Shown piece after piece: positions 34,886 through 43,229 of a stretch of DNA of 64,000 nucleotides. The position numbers and the translations under genes were made by a program. The stretch comes from a bacterium (Candidatus Blackallbacteria) CG13_big_fil_rev_8_21_14_2_50_49_14 (GTDB taxonomy: Bacteria > Cyanobacteriota > Sericytochromatia > UBA7694), in assembly GCA_002783405.1 (NCBI GenBank), contig PFGG01000009.1:18257-82256 (forward strand), written 5' to 3'. Position 1 is the first letter of the stretch, and every line of letters begins with the position of its first letter. The notes under the pieces are model-generated. The model saw nothing but the letters and a program-made list of their open reading frames with translations. It was not told the DNA's origin and did no database searches.

Positions 34886-35766
34886 GCGAGCCCCTGCTCT
34901 CGGTTCGAAATTTGGTCAAGGTCTATCCTGGCGGGGTGGAGGCCGTGCGGGGCATCAGTTTTGAGCTGGAGCAAGGCATGTGTTTGGGCTTGCTGGGCCC
35001 CAACGGGGCGGGCAAAACCACGACCCTTGAAATGATTGAAGATACGCTCTCTCCCAGTTCGGGGGAAATACGCTATAAGGGCGTTGCCCGTGGCCCCCAT
35101 TTTAAAGAAGAAGTCGGTATTCAATTTCAAAGTACAGAATTGCCCCAATATCTGAGCGTGGGTGAAACCCTGAAAACCTTTCACCGTTTGTATACACGCC
35201 AGGCCCCACTTGCCGAAATTATTGAAATCTGTCAGTTAAAAGAATTATTAGATCGCGATAACCGTAAAATTTCTGGGGGGCAAAAACAGCGTCTCTTATT
35301 GGCTTTGGCACTGCTCAATGATCCCGATCTGGTTTTTTTGGATGAGCCTACCACGGGTATGGATCCGCAAGCCCGCCGCAATCTCTGGGAGGCAGTGCTT
35401 GAAATCAAACGCAGGGGAAAAACCTTGGTTTTGACAACCCATTATATGGATGAGGCCCAATTGCTCTGTGATCGGGTGGCGATTGTGGATCAAGGCCTGA
35501 TTTTAACCAGTGGAACGCCCCGTGAATTGATTCAAGAACATTGCCCCTATGTTTCGGTGATTTTACCCGCTCAGACCCAGGCTCTGAAGGATTTTCCCTG
35601 GCCAGTACTGGAACACCAACAGGGACTTGAAATTCGTGCAACCGAGGCCAATGCCTGTATCCAAGAACTTTTGCGCAGAGAAATTGCCCTGAACGAGATC
35701 AGCATTCACACGCCCAATCTCGAAGATGTGTTTTTGGTGCTGACAGGACGGAGTTTGCGTGAATAA
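34882..35766 (+). CDS. ABC transporter ATP-binding protein (ABC-2 exporter type)
   Basis: 294 residues. Walker A 'GPNGAGKTT' (about 36-44), 'FQSTELP' Q-loop, signature 'ISGGQKQRL', Walker B 'LVFLDEPTTGMDP' and H-switch 'TTHYMDEAQLLC' are all intact, followed by the usual about 80-residue C-terminal domain of drug/polysaccharide exporter ATPases (CcmA/DrrA type). It starts with GTG in a GTGA overlap with the GT41 gene and overlaps the permease gene by eight bases, so the three genes form a coupled operon. It powers export through the next gene product. Substrate not determinable. Confidence 0.95.
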   Translation: MSEPLLSVRNLVKVYPGGVEAVRGISFELEQGMCLGLLGPNGAGKTTTLEMIEDTLSPSSGEIRYKGVARGPHFKEEVGIQFQSTELPQYLSVGETLKTFHRLYTRQAPLAEIIEICQLKELLDRDNRKISGGQKQRLLLALALLNDPDLVFLDEPTTGMDPQARRNLWEAVLEIKRRGKTLVLTTHYMDEAQLLCDRVAIVDQGLILTSGTPRELIQEHCPYVSVILPAQTQALKDFPWPVLEHQQGLEIRATEANACIQELLRREIALNEISIHTPNLEDVFLVLTGRSLRE

Positions 35767-36820
35767 GTTTTCCAAAAGCTTTGAGCGTTTCTGGAGTATC
35801 TTTGTGGCCCGGAATTACGAATTTATTCGCGATCGGGGCACTTTGGCCTGGAGCTTTCTCTTTCCTTTTCTGATGCTGGTGGGTTTCAGTTTTACCTTTG
35901 ATCGTGAACATCCCCCCGCCCAGGCCAAGATTGGTCTGGTGGGCAGCCAGTCTGTTCAATGGCAGGCCACCCTCAAAACCCTTCCCTTGATCGAGGTGGT
36001 TTTGATTGAAAATCTGGAGCAGGCCCGCGATAAGCTGGCGCACCACAAGCTGGATTTGGTTTTAGACACTTCGCCTCAACCCCCCGTCTATTTTTTAAGT
36101 GAAACTTCGCCCAAAAGCAGCGTGGCAGAAAAACTCGTGATTCGGGAATTGGAAGTGCGGGAAGCGCGCCCGCCGCCCCCTCCACTTTTCAGACGAGAAA
36201 CCCTCAAAGGCTTGGAAGTTCCCTACCTTGACTGGTTTTTTCCAGGCATGTTGGGCATGAATATCATGTTCTCAGCGGTTTTTGGGGTGGGCTATGTGAT
36301 TGTGCGCTACCGAAAAAATGGCATGCTCAAACGTTTGAGCGCCACACCTCTGACAGCCTTTGAGTTTTTAGCGGCACAACTCAGTTCTCGCCTCTTTTTA
36401 ATAATCTGCAATACCCTGATTCTGTTCGGGGGCTCCCTGCTTTTGTTTCATTTTGAAGTGCGGGGTTCGTGGTTGGCTTTGGTTTTGCTGTTTATTTTGG
36501 GGTCGACCAGTCTGATTTCGCTGGGCTTGGTGGTGGCTGCGCGAACGGAATCTGAAGAGTTGGCCGGAGGCTTGATCAATCTACTTACCTGGCCGATGAT
36601 GTTTTTTTCTGAGGTATGGTTTTCACTTGAGGGTGCGCCTGAGTGGCTGCAAAAGCTGGCTTTGCTCTTTCCCCTGACCCATATGATTCGTGGCATGCGC
36701 CAGGTCATGAATGATGGCGCGGGCCTGGCGCAGGTTTCAGGAACTCTGCTGCTTTTGCTGAGCATGACGCTGGTTTTTCTCAGTTTGGGAGCCAGTCTCT
36801 TTCGCTGGCGAAAAGTTTAA
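35759..36820 (+). CDS. ABC-2 type transporter permease
   Basis: 353 residues. One helix near residues 28-45 ('LAWSFLFPFLMLVGFSFTF') is followed by a roughly 140-residue extracytoplasmic domain, then five helices from about 160 ('DWFFPGMLGMNIMFSAVFGV', 'LILFGGSLLLF', 'MTLVFLSLGASLFRW'), the typical ABC-2 membrane layout with 'LTHMIRGMRQVM' near the end. It starts with GTG overlapping the ATPase gene by eight bases. It forms the channel for the ATPase at 34882. A single permease and a single ATPase suggest a homodimer of each. It ends 15 bases before the convergent acyl-CoA dehydrogenase gene. Confidence 0.93.
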   Translation: MNKFSKSFERFWSIFVARNYEFIRDRGTLAWSFLFPFLMLVGFSFTFDREHPPAQAKIGLVGSQSVQWQATLKTLPLIEVVLIENLEQARDKLAHHKLDLVLDTSPQPPVYFLSETSPKSSVAEKLVIRELEVREARPPPPPLFRRETLKGLEVPYLDWFFPGMLGMNIMFSAVFGVGYVIVRYRKNGMLKRLSATPLTAFEFLAAQLSSRLFLIICNTLILFGGSLLLFHFEVRGSWLALVLLFILGSTSLISLGLVVAARTESEELAGGLINLLTWPMMFFSEVWFSLEGAPEWLQKLALLFPLTHMIRGMRQVMNDGAGLAQVSGTLLLLLSMTLVFLSLGASLFRWRKV

Positions 36821-36835
36821 ATGGTCTGCGGGCGT

Positions 36836-38530
36836 TTAGGCCCCTTGCATGGTGTAGCTGTCTTTCAAGGCAAAGACCTGGTTTTTCCAGATCTTTTCGA
36901 AGCGTTCCGGGTTGACCGTGGGTTTTGCAATCATGCGCAGGCTGAGCCATTGCTGACGTTTGGTACTGCTGGTTTTGCTGTACAATTGCAGGGCAAATTT
37001 TGAAAAATCGCGAATCATAAAATCAAAAATCTGATCCAAGAGATCATCTTCTAAGCCCAGGCTGTTTTCGAGAATCAATTGCCCGTAGACCACCAGGGTA
37101 AACAATTCACCCACAATCAAGAGAAAATCTATATCTTTGATTTGTTCAGGTGTGGGGGGAGCCAGTACCAACCATTGCCGGAACCTGTTGATTTGTTTTC
37201 TGAAAATACGCAGATTGGCTAAATCTTTGCGGGCATAGGTCTGACGGTAATCGTGAAAGCGGATTTTACTCAGGCCTTTGGTGCTGCCCTGCTGAAAGAG
37301 AAAATCGTCATTGCGGGGGCTGGTCACGGGCTTGATTTCAGGATAGGCCTGGGGATTAAAAAAATAATTTTTCATAAATTTGATAATCAAGGCCATATTG
37401 ACGTGCACCGTGCCCTCAAGTTTGGGCAGCCCGCGAATATCCCTGACGGCCATTTCAAAAAAGGTTTCTTTCTCAAATCCCTTGGCGGCAATCACATCCC
37501 AAAGCAGATTCATGACTTCTTCCCCCTGGGTCGTGACTTTCATTTTGACCATGGGGTTATACAAGAGGTAACGGCGATCCTCAGCTGAGGCGTTTCTGAA
37601 ATAATCAATGCTGCGGGTGGAAAAGGCTTTCATGGCTACCAGACGGCAATAGGCATCCATCATCAATTGCCGGATATGCACAAAATCAGTGACACAGTGG
37701 TCAAACAGGCGGCGGTGCGAGGCGTGGTTGATGGCTTCATAAAAGGCATGGGTACACATGCCGATGGCGGCAAAGCCCAAATTGAATTTGCCAATATTGA
37801 TGCTGTTCAAGACTGTATTCCAGGCTTCATCACCGGAAGAGAGGATTTCTTCGGCCTTTACAGGGTAATTTTTTAGTTCAAATTCAGCGATGAAATTTTG
37901 GGAATTGATCAGGTTTTTATGGCAGAGATATTCAGGTCGAGAGGTTTCAGCTACAAAAAATACATAGTCATTTTGGTCTGTTCGCTTGCCAAAAGTGGAT
38001 ACATAGGCGGCTTGGTTGCCATTGCCAATATAATATTTGCGGCCATTGGCAAGAAAATGCCCCTGTGTGTCTGGGCTCAGGGCCATTTCACTGGCATAGA
38101 GATCTGCCCCGTGTTCTTTTTCGGAGACCCCAAAGGCAAATATTCCGCCTGCTTTTAGGAATTTTGCTGTTTGACGTTTGACCTTCTCATTGCTGCTCAT
38201 CCAAATCGGACCCAAACCGAGAATACTGACCTGCCAGGTATACCAATAGGAAGTGCTGTAAAACCCCAAGATTTCGTTAAAGGCGCAGATCCGGTTGGTA
38301 TCCCAGCAGGCGCCCTTTTCGCCATAGGGTTCTGGTGTGAGCAGGTTTGCAAAAATCTGTTCCTGCTTAAAAAATTCAAGAATATCTGCATACCACACGC
38401 GCTCACGATCATCGGCTTTGATTTTGGCAAGGCCTTTGTTTTCAAAAAAAGCAATGCTTTTACGCATCAGCTCACGGGCTTGGGGGTCGAGCGTTTGAAA
38501 ACTTTCCAAGTGAGGATGAAAAAGGTGCAT
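36836..38530 (-). CDS. Acyl-CoA dehydrogenase family protein
   Basis: 564 residues. N-terminal helical domain; 'GIFAFGVSEKEHGADLYASE' equals the substrate/FAD-binding 'A-x-T-E-x-x-x-G-S-D' stretch; 'INIGKFNLGFAAIGMC' and 'TDFVHIRQLMMDAYCRLVAM' are the helical C-domain blocks; 'RDIRGLPKLEGTVHVNMALI' contains the E-G-T position where the catalytic base normally sits. About 150 extra residues at the C-terminus are unlike short acyl-CoA dehydrogenases. Such flavoproteins oxidise acyl-CoA thioesters to enoyl-CoA. No other beta-oxidation genes lie beside it, but mmsA is about 9 kb away. A TATACT element on the minus strand at about 38573-38578 makes a likely -10. Fatty-acid chain preference unknown. 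Confidence 0.88.
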   Translation of the reverse strand: MHLFHPHLESFQTLDPQARELMRKSIAFFENKGLAKIKADDRERVWYADILEFFKQEQIFANLLTPEPYGEKGACWDTNRICAFNEILGFYSTSYWYTWQVSILGLGPIWMSSNEKVKRQTAKFLKAGGIFAFGVSEKEHGADLYASEMALSPDTQGHFLANGRKYYIGNGNQAAYVSTFGKRTDQNDYVFFVAETSRPEYLCHKNLINSQNFIAEFELKNYPVKAEEILSSGDEAWNTVLNSINIGKFNLGFAAIGMCTHAFYEAINHASHRRLFDHCVTDFVHIRQLMMDAYCRLVAMKAFSTRSIDYFRNASAEDRRYLLYNPMVKMKVTTQGEEVMNLLWDVIAAKGFEKETFFEMAVRDIRGLPKLEGTVHVNMALIIKFMKNYFFNPQAYPEIKPVTSPRNDDFLFQQGSTKGLSKIRFHDYRQTYARKDLANLRIFRKQINRFRQWLVLAPPTPEQIKDIDFLLIVGELFTLVVYGQLILENSLGLEDDLLDQIFDFMIRDFSKFALQLYSKTSSTKRQQWLSLRMIAKPTVNPERFEKIWKNQVFALKDSYTMQGA

Positions 38531-38645
38531 GCAATTTTCCAGGTAAATTTTTGAATTGAATCAGGAAGTTACAGTATAGCCGATGAAAGGCCCTGGGTGT
38601 TTTTCTTTGGGGCGGCTTCAATCATGCGAAAGAAGCTGGAGAGGT

Positions 38646-38849
38646 TTAATAACAGACGCTGCAGCAGTTTTGTTTCAGTCTTTTTTTCAGTGAAATTTCG
38701 TGCAGCTTGACCTGCGCTTCAGGAAACATCTGAGAGAGAAAGTGAAAATGCTGCCGGGCAGGTTCTGCTTCTTCAAAAAAACGATCCCGCATCTGCAGGC
38801 CATTTTGTAGATAGGTAATCAGATAAATCTGCTCTTCCTGTACAGCCAT
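38646..38849 (-). CDS. Small uncharacterised protein with C-terminal Cys motif
   Basis: 67 residues, short but with a strong ribosome site AAGGGGGA about nine bases before the ATG and balanced codon use. The sequence is mixed alpha/beta ('QIYLITYLQNGLQMRDRFFE', 'FPEAQVKLHEISLKKRLKQN') and ends in CCSVCY, a C-C-x2-C cluster that could bind metal or a disulfide. No known family is recognised. It lies between the minus-strand acyl-CoA dehydrogenase gene and the plus-strand barrel gene as a lone unit. Confidence 0.6.
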   Translation of the reverse strand: MAVQEEQIYLITYLQNGLQMRDRFFEEAEPARQHFHFLSQMFPEAQVKLHEISLKKRLKQNCCSVCY

Positions 38850-38957
38850 GAAATCTTCCCCCTTGAACCGATAGTTTATTCATAGCAAATTTGAGGGGAA
38901 TTTTTCCAGGCAAAGCTGTTTAAGTTTGGGCTAAATCTTGCTCTTGAATTTGAGGCT

Positions 38958-38986
38958 TTGAATCTTAAGGGGGAATCTTGTATAGT
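38958..38986 (+). promoter_or_regulatory. Sigma-70-type promoter before barrel protein gene
   Basis: TTGAAT (38958-38963) and TATAGT (38981-38986) are spaced 17 bases apart. Transcription should begin near 38993, leaving about 29 bases before the TTG start at 39022, which includes the ribosome site GAGGA at 39010-39014. Confidence 0.65.
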
Positions 38987-39021
38987 AATTCAAGACTGCT
39001 GATTAATTTGAGGATGTGAAC

Positions 39022-39882
39022 TTGAAACAGGCAATGCTTTGGGGTCTGGTTTTTTGCTTTCTTGCTGTGATTCAGCCTGTTTTTGCGCAGGTTGAAACCT
39101 CTGATGGCTCTGAACCTCAGCCGCTGGTACTTGAACCCCCTTCTTCCCTGCCTGAGGAAGCACACGAGCCCGTGATGCGAACCTATGTGCGTCTGGGCTA
39201 TCAGATTGACCTTTTCGGTGAAAAACTGACCCTGCCCGATACCGATTTGGGAGAGATCACTGCGGGCGGCGTGGTTTACCACGAGCCCAGAATAGGCGGC
39301 ATGTACCGCTTTAAAGAAGGCAACCTGAAAAATGCCTTTGTCTTTATGGACTATACCTTTCTGTCTCAACCCGTAAAAAACCAACGTACGGGTGAGCTTT
39401 ATGGCCGGTATACGCATTTTTTAGATGCGGGAATTGGCTATTTCTTTAAATTGATGAAAGATCGGATTGAAATTGCTCCCTATTTGGGCATGTCTTCTCA
39501 ATTCAATCTCAATGATCGCGTGCTCGAAGACAAGGCGATCTATTACCAGGTCAATCAGAACCGCTTGGGTTTTGGCCTGGGCACGCAATTGGCAGCACGC
39601 TTTGACGATACCTTGCCTTTTCCACTCTTTCTCTTTGTCAATCTGGCCGCTTATCCCCTCACCCCCGTGATGACCGATTCCACAACTGCAAATTTTCCCA
39701 GTAATATGAGCATTTTTCATTTGGGCTTTAGCTGGTATGGGCGGTTTTTGCCTTATCTCGGCGGTGAACTGGGTTTTCGCCAGCAGTTTCATTTGGGCAG
39801 TGGCGGCAATGCGGGTTTCAGTGCTTCCTGGAGTGAGTTTTTTGCCTGTATCCGCTTTGAACCGGAAATTTTTCTGCCTTAA
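39022..39882 (+). CDS. Secreted beta-barrel-like outer-membrane protein
   Basis: 286 residues from TTG 39022. GAGGA lies seven bases upstream of that codon, while the earlier GTG at 39016 would leave only one base of spacing. Signal peptide 'KQAMLWGLVFCFLAVIQPVFA' with an A-x-A cleavage site. A proline-rich spacer follows, then alternating hydrophobic/polar strands with aromatic girdles ('RTYVRLGYQIDLFGEKL', 'HFLDAGIGYFFKL', 'FHLGFSWYGRFLPYLG') and a C-terminal aromatic residue pattern, all typical of an 8- to 12-stranded outer-membrane barrel. No specific family recognised. It overlaps the convergent Cys-rich gene by four bases. Confidence 0.75.
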   Translation: MKQAMLWGLVFCFLAVIQPVFAQVETSDGSEPQPLVLEPPSSLPEEAHEPVMRTYVRLGYQIDLFGEKLTLPDTDLGEITAGGVVYHEPRIGGMYRFKEGNLKNAFVFMDYTFLSQPVKNQRTGELYGRYTHFLDAGIGYFFKLMKDRIEIAPYLGMSSQFNLNDRVLEDKAIYYQVNQNRLGFGLGTQLAARFDDTLPFPLFLFVNLAAYPLTPVMTDSTTANFPSNMSIFHLGFSWYGRFLPYLGGELGFRQQFHLGSGGNAGFSASWSEFFACIRFEPEIFLP

Positions 39883-40451
39883 CCCGGCCAGAAAGTATCG
39901 GGCAGGGTATACACCGCAAATATCCGACAGGGGCCGGGTTCACAGTTCTTAAAAGCACCTGATTTAAGTAGATTTTTTGCGCTTTCAAGACTTTCTAAAA
40001 GACAAAAGGAATTCACCTGAATCTGATCGGCCATTTGGTTGCAGGAAAGGTAGGAACATTCTGGGCTGGTTTGACAGTTGAAAGAAACCAGGTCAAAACC
40101 TCTTAGCTGTTTTTGTTGGGGAACCTGGAGCTCTGTTTTAAAGCTGGGCTCAGGCGCAAAACTTTCCCAGACTCCCGTTTCTGTGTTTGCTTGCAGAGGA
40201 TAGGCCTCATAGTAAAACAGGGTGGTCTCGGTCAAATCGATGGCCTGTGCCTGCGCCAGGTCTTTGATGATTTTGGGTGAATCAAAAAACCACCAGCCAT
40301 TGTGCTGCCAATAGGGGATAAAATCTGCAAAGTTTGGAGACAGACACGGGCTGACGGAATAAATCTCCGTCACCCGTGTTGTTTTCAGCCAGTCGGGCCG
40401 CAACAGCACCCGTTTGGCCATATAGCCGATGGGGATCAGGTTCTGGGCCAA
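39879..40451 (-). CDS. Uncharacterised cysteine-rich protein
   Basis: 190 residues. The frame begins with TTG at 40451, one base after the MFS stop codon; an ATG at 40421 is the next choice, and neither has a good ribosome site. There is no clear signal peptide or membrane helix. At least eight cysteines are concentrated in the last 75 residues ('CQTSPECSYLSCNQMAD', 'NSFCLLESLESAKNLL', 'NCEPGPCRIFAVY'), suggesting disulfides or a metal site. Tight spacing implies co-transcription with the YeiH/OPA transporter operon upstream. Not recognised; no function assigned. Confidence 0.6.
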   Translation of the reverse strand: MAQNLIPIGYMAKRVLLRPDWLKTTRVTEIYSVSPCLSPNFADFIPYWQHNGWWFFDSPKIIKDLAQAQAIDLTETTLFYYEAYPLQANTETGVWESFAPEPSFKTELQVPQQKQLRGFDLVSFNCQTSPECSYLSCNQMADQIQVNSFCLLESLESAKNLLKSGAFKNCEPGPCRIFAVYTLPDTFWPG

Positions 40452-40452
40452 A

Positions 40453-41754
40453 TTAAGCCGAGAGCCGCATTTTGCGGAAATGGTAGGACATCATCAGGGC
40501 CGAACCAATCGCCAGCAGCGAAAAGGCCGCCAGAATGGCGAAGACCTGAGACCAGCCCAGGATATCGGAGAGCAGACCTGCGCCCCAGGTGGCCAAAGCC
40601 CCCCCGATATAGCCCACCCCATCGATCAGGCCCGTGCAGGAACCAGCCCCTTTAGAGCCCGCAATGTCCAAAGTCAGTGCTCCGCTCGACATGGAATAGG
40701 GCCCCAGCAGAAAAAAGCCACTCAGGCCCAGCATGATCACGATCAGCAAATGCCCACTTGCGCCGCTTCCTGCCATCAAGGTAATCACCAGCAAGCTGAA
40801 AAACAGCCCGATCAACATGACGGCCATGGCTTTGGCGCGGTCGCCATTGGGGGCAAATTTATCGGTATACCAACCCAAGAGGACAGTGCCAATACAACCC
40901 AGAAAGGGAAATACCGCCGATTGAAAAATGGCGGTTGAAGAACTCATGCCAATATCCACCAAAAATTTGGGTGTCCAGAAAAAGAAAATCGAGCGCAGAA
41001 AAGTGGTAATAAAAGAGTAAATCAAAAGGTGCCGAAAGACCGGCATTTTCAGCAGGGTCAGAATAATCTCAGTCACTTTGAGTTCTGCTTGATCGTCGAA
41101 TTTGGCCAGCGATTTTTTAGAGGGGTCTTCAGAATGAAAGGAGGCACCGGGAATCACATCGGAAGGGGTTTCTTTGGAGGCATAAAAGGACCAGATCCAC
41201 ACCCCGCAGACCACGGCCGCAGGGTAAATAAAGAGTTTGTCCCAGCTGTGCCCCTGACTGACCAGATATCCCGCAAAGAGTGTGGCCACCACACCGCCGA
41301 ACTGAAAATTGAGGCTGATCCAGCCCATCACGGTGCCATTTTTTTCAGGCTCATACCAGGCGCCAATCGTTTTGGCGATCCCGCCCCAGCCCATCGAGAG
41401 AAAGTAGCGGCAAATGCACCAAATCACAATGAAGTAGATTAGCGTTGAGCCAAAGGCAAAGAGCAGATTGCAGACTATAGCGCCTGCCATGCCCAAAAGA
41501 AAAATCTTTTTGCCGCCGATTTTATCGCCCAACGGGCCATTGATAAATTTGCCAATCGCATAGGCAATTTCAGAAGTGGCGGCAATCAGGCCCAATTCTG
41601 CATTGCTGTAATGAAAAACCTGGCTCATGAGCGGAAAGGCTGCAGAGAGATTTTGGCGGATCAGGTAATAGCCGACATAGCCAAAAAGCATCACCATAAA
41701 GGTCGAGGTGCGCCAGGCTTTGAGGCGTTCGAGTTGAGCGGCAGACAATTCCAT
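40453..41754 (-). CDS. MFS transporter, OPA (GlpT/UhpT-like) type
   Basis: 433 residues with twelve membrane helices. 'VGYYLIRQNLSAAFPLM' matches the organophosphate:phosphate antiporter start (Y-x-x-R-x-N), 'LSMGWGGIAKTIGAWYEPEK' the mid-domain loop, and 'GPLGDKIGGKKIFLLG' the MFS loop between helices 2 and 3. GGGAG lies five bases before the ATG. OPA members exchange phosphate for sugar or glycerol phosphates; other members have lost that function. It is 12 bases from the upstream YeiH gene and 1 base from the Cys-rich gene downstream, so an operon. Substrate not determinable, since only part of the organophosphate motif is visible. Confidence 0.9.
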   Translation of the reverse strand: MELSAAQLERLKAWRTSTFMVMLFGYVGYYLIRQNLSAAFPLMSQVFHYSNAELGLIAATSEIAYAIGKFINGPLGDKIGGKKIFLLGMAGAIVCNLLFAFGSTLIYFIVIWCICRYFLSMGWGGIAKTIGAWYEPEKNGTVMGWISLNFQFGGVVATLFAGYLVSQGHSWDKLFIYPAAVVCGVWIWSFYASKETPSDVIPGASFHSEDPSKKSLAKFDDQAELKVTEIILTLLKMPVFRHLLIYSFITTFLRSIFFFWTPKFLVDIGMSSSTAIFQSAVFPFLGCIGTVLLGWYTDKFAPNGDRAKAMAVMLIGLFFSLLVITLMAGSGASGHLLIVIMLGLSGFFLLGPYSMSSGALTLDIAGSKGAGSCTGLIDGVGYIGGALATWGAGLLSDILGWSQVFAILAAFSLLAIGSALMMSYHFRKMRLSA

Positions 41755-41766
41755 AAAAACTCCCTT

Positions 41767-42786
41767 TTAAACTGAAGGATAGAGCAGGTTCAGCAGAGAA
41801 AGGCTCAGCAAAGAGATGAACAGAGATGCTGCCAGTCCCAGCCAGAGGGGTTTTAAGCCCGTTGCCCGGAGCTTGTCCAGACGGGTTTCAATTCCCAAGG
41901 CTGCCATGGAGACGGTCAAGAGCCATTGATCAACTTCGATCAGGCCCTGTACCCATTCTTTGGGCAAAACCTGCAGAGAATTCAGACCAATCATAACAAC
42001 AAAAAGCAAGACAAACCAGGGCAGGGGGATTTTTTTCAGGCTGGCCTGCGCCGTCTGCATTCTTCCCTTGAAGCTCCAGGCCAAAAGCCCCAAGCTGACA
42101 GGCACCAGGAAAACCACCCGTGTCATTTTTACCAGGGTGGCAAGTTTTCCACTTTGTTCGCCATGGGCAAAACCCGCAGCCACGACTTGGGCCACCTCAT
42201 GGATCGAGGAGCCCACCCACAGACCATAGCTTTGCAAGGATAAATGAAGCAGCATCTGCAGCAGGGGATAGGAAACCATGGCCAGGGTGCCGAAGAGGGT
42301 AATTCCTGCCACGGCATAGGCCACATCCTGTTCTTCGGCTTCGATCATGGCATCGGTCGCAACAATCGCCGAGGCACCACAGATCGAGGTCCCAGAGGCC
42401 ATCAGGAGGGTCAGTTTGGGGTTGAGCCCCATTTTCTTTCCCAGCCAGAGGGTAAAACCAAAACAGGCAGCCACACAGAGCGTTACCAAGAACAGACCTT
42501 GCCAACCCATGCTCTGAATTTGGCCCAGGCTGATTTTAAAACCCAAGAGGATAATACCCAAACGCAGTAGTTTCTTAAGAGCAAAGGTTAAACCGGGTTT
42601 GGTGGTTGCTGGCAGAGGGCGTAGATTGCCCAGCACAAAGCCGATTGCGATGGCGAGCATGAGCGGGCTGAGGGGGATCAGTTTCTGTAAACTGGGCCAG
42701 TGGGCCAGCCAAAGCGCAAGCAAAGCAACAAGGATAGCCAGCCCCAATCCAGGGGTGTGGCGACGTATACTGATCAGCATTTTCAA
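41767..42786 (-). CDS. YeiH-family putative sulfate exporter
   Basis: 339 residues, about ten membrane helices, belonging to the UPF0324/Cons_hypoth698 family. Visible blocks are 'LMASGTSICGASAIVATDAM' and 'VGSSIHEVAQVVAAG', both family signatures. Members have been annotated as sulfate or sulfonate exporters, with weak evidence. It starts with TTG in a TTGA overlap with the thioesterase gene, or with ATG two codons later at 42780; no ribosome site decides. It is coupled upstream to the thioesterase and lies 12 bases before the OPA transporter gene. Role in sulfur or organic acid export is only inferred. Confidence 0.85.
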   Translation of the reverse strand: MKMLISIRRHTPGLGLAILVALLALWLAHWPSLQKLIPLSPLMLAIAIGFVLGNLRPLPATTKPGLTFALKKLLRLGIILLGFKISLGQIQSMGWQGLFLVTLCVAACFGFTLWLGKKMGLNPKLTLLMASGTSICGASAIVATDAMIEAEEQDVAYAVAGITLFGTLAMVSYPLLQMLLHLSLQSYGLWVGSSIHEVAQVVAAGFAHGEQSGKLATLVKMTRVVFLVPVSLGLLAWSFKGRMQTAQASLKKIPLPWFVLLFVVMIGLNSLQVLPKEWVQGLIEVDQWLLTVSMAALGIETRLDKLRATGLKPLWLGLAASLFISLLSLSLLNLLYPSV

Positions 42787-43217
42787 GCGGTGGGCAGCTG
42801 AATCACCGCGATCGTCAATCGGCTGATACAGACCAATTTATCCGCCTGGTCACGGATTCTGATTTCCCAAACCTGGGTGGTTCTGCCCAGGTGCAAAGGG
42901 CTGACGCGCCCGATCACCCATCCGTCTCTCACGCCGCGCAAATGGTTGGCATTGATTTCTACCCCCACCACCGCTTGTTTTTCGCGATCCACACAGAGGG
43001 AGCCCGCTATACTGCCCAGGGTTTCTGCCAAGAGCACAGAAGCTCCCCCATGCAGAAGACCTGCCGGTTGGTGGGTGCGCTGATCGACGGGCATGCGGGC
43101 CTCGATCCAGTCTGTGCCTGTGCTGATCACTTCAATGCCCAAAGATTCTGCCGCTGTATTTTGCATCCAGCGGTTGATTTCCTTGAGCTTAACTTGACTG
43201 AAGTCGGGTGTTTTCAT
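42783..43217 (-). CDS. Hotdog-fold acyl-CoA thioesterase (PaaI/YdiI-like)
   Basis: 144 residues, the single-domain length. 'RTHQPAGLLHGGASVLLAET' contains the HGG and catalytic Glu (here LLAET) of the PaaI/MenI group, and 'VGVEINANHLRGVRDGWVIG' is the matching second block. These enzymes hydrolyse acyl-CoA esters such as DHNA-CoA or phenylacetyl-CoA and work as tetramers. Its stop overlaps the YeiH start (TTGA), so they are translationally coupled, an unusual pairing. The substrate cannot be read from the sequence. Confidence 0.88.
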   Translation of the reverse strand: MKTPDFSQVKLKEINRWMQNTAAESLGIEVISTGTDWIEARMPVDQRTHQPAGLLHGGASVLLAETLGSIAGSLCVDREKQAVVGVEINANHLRGVRDGWVIGRVSPLHLGRTTQVWEIRIRDQADKLVCISRLTIAVIQLPTA

Positions 43218-43229
43218 GGGCTTTCCTTT

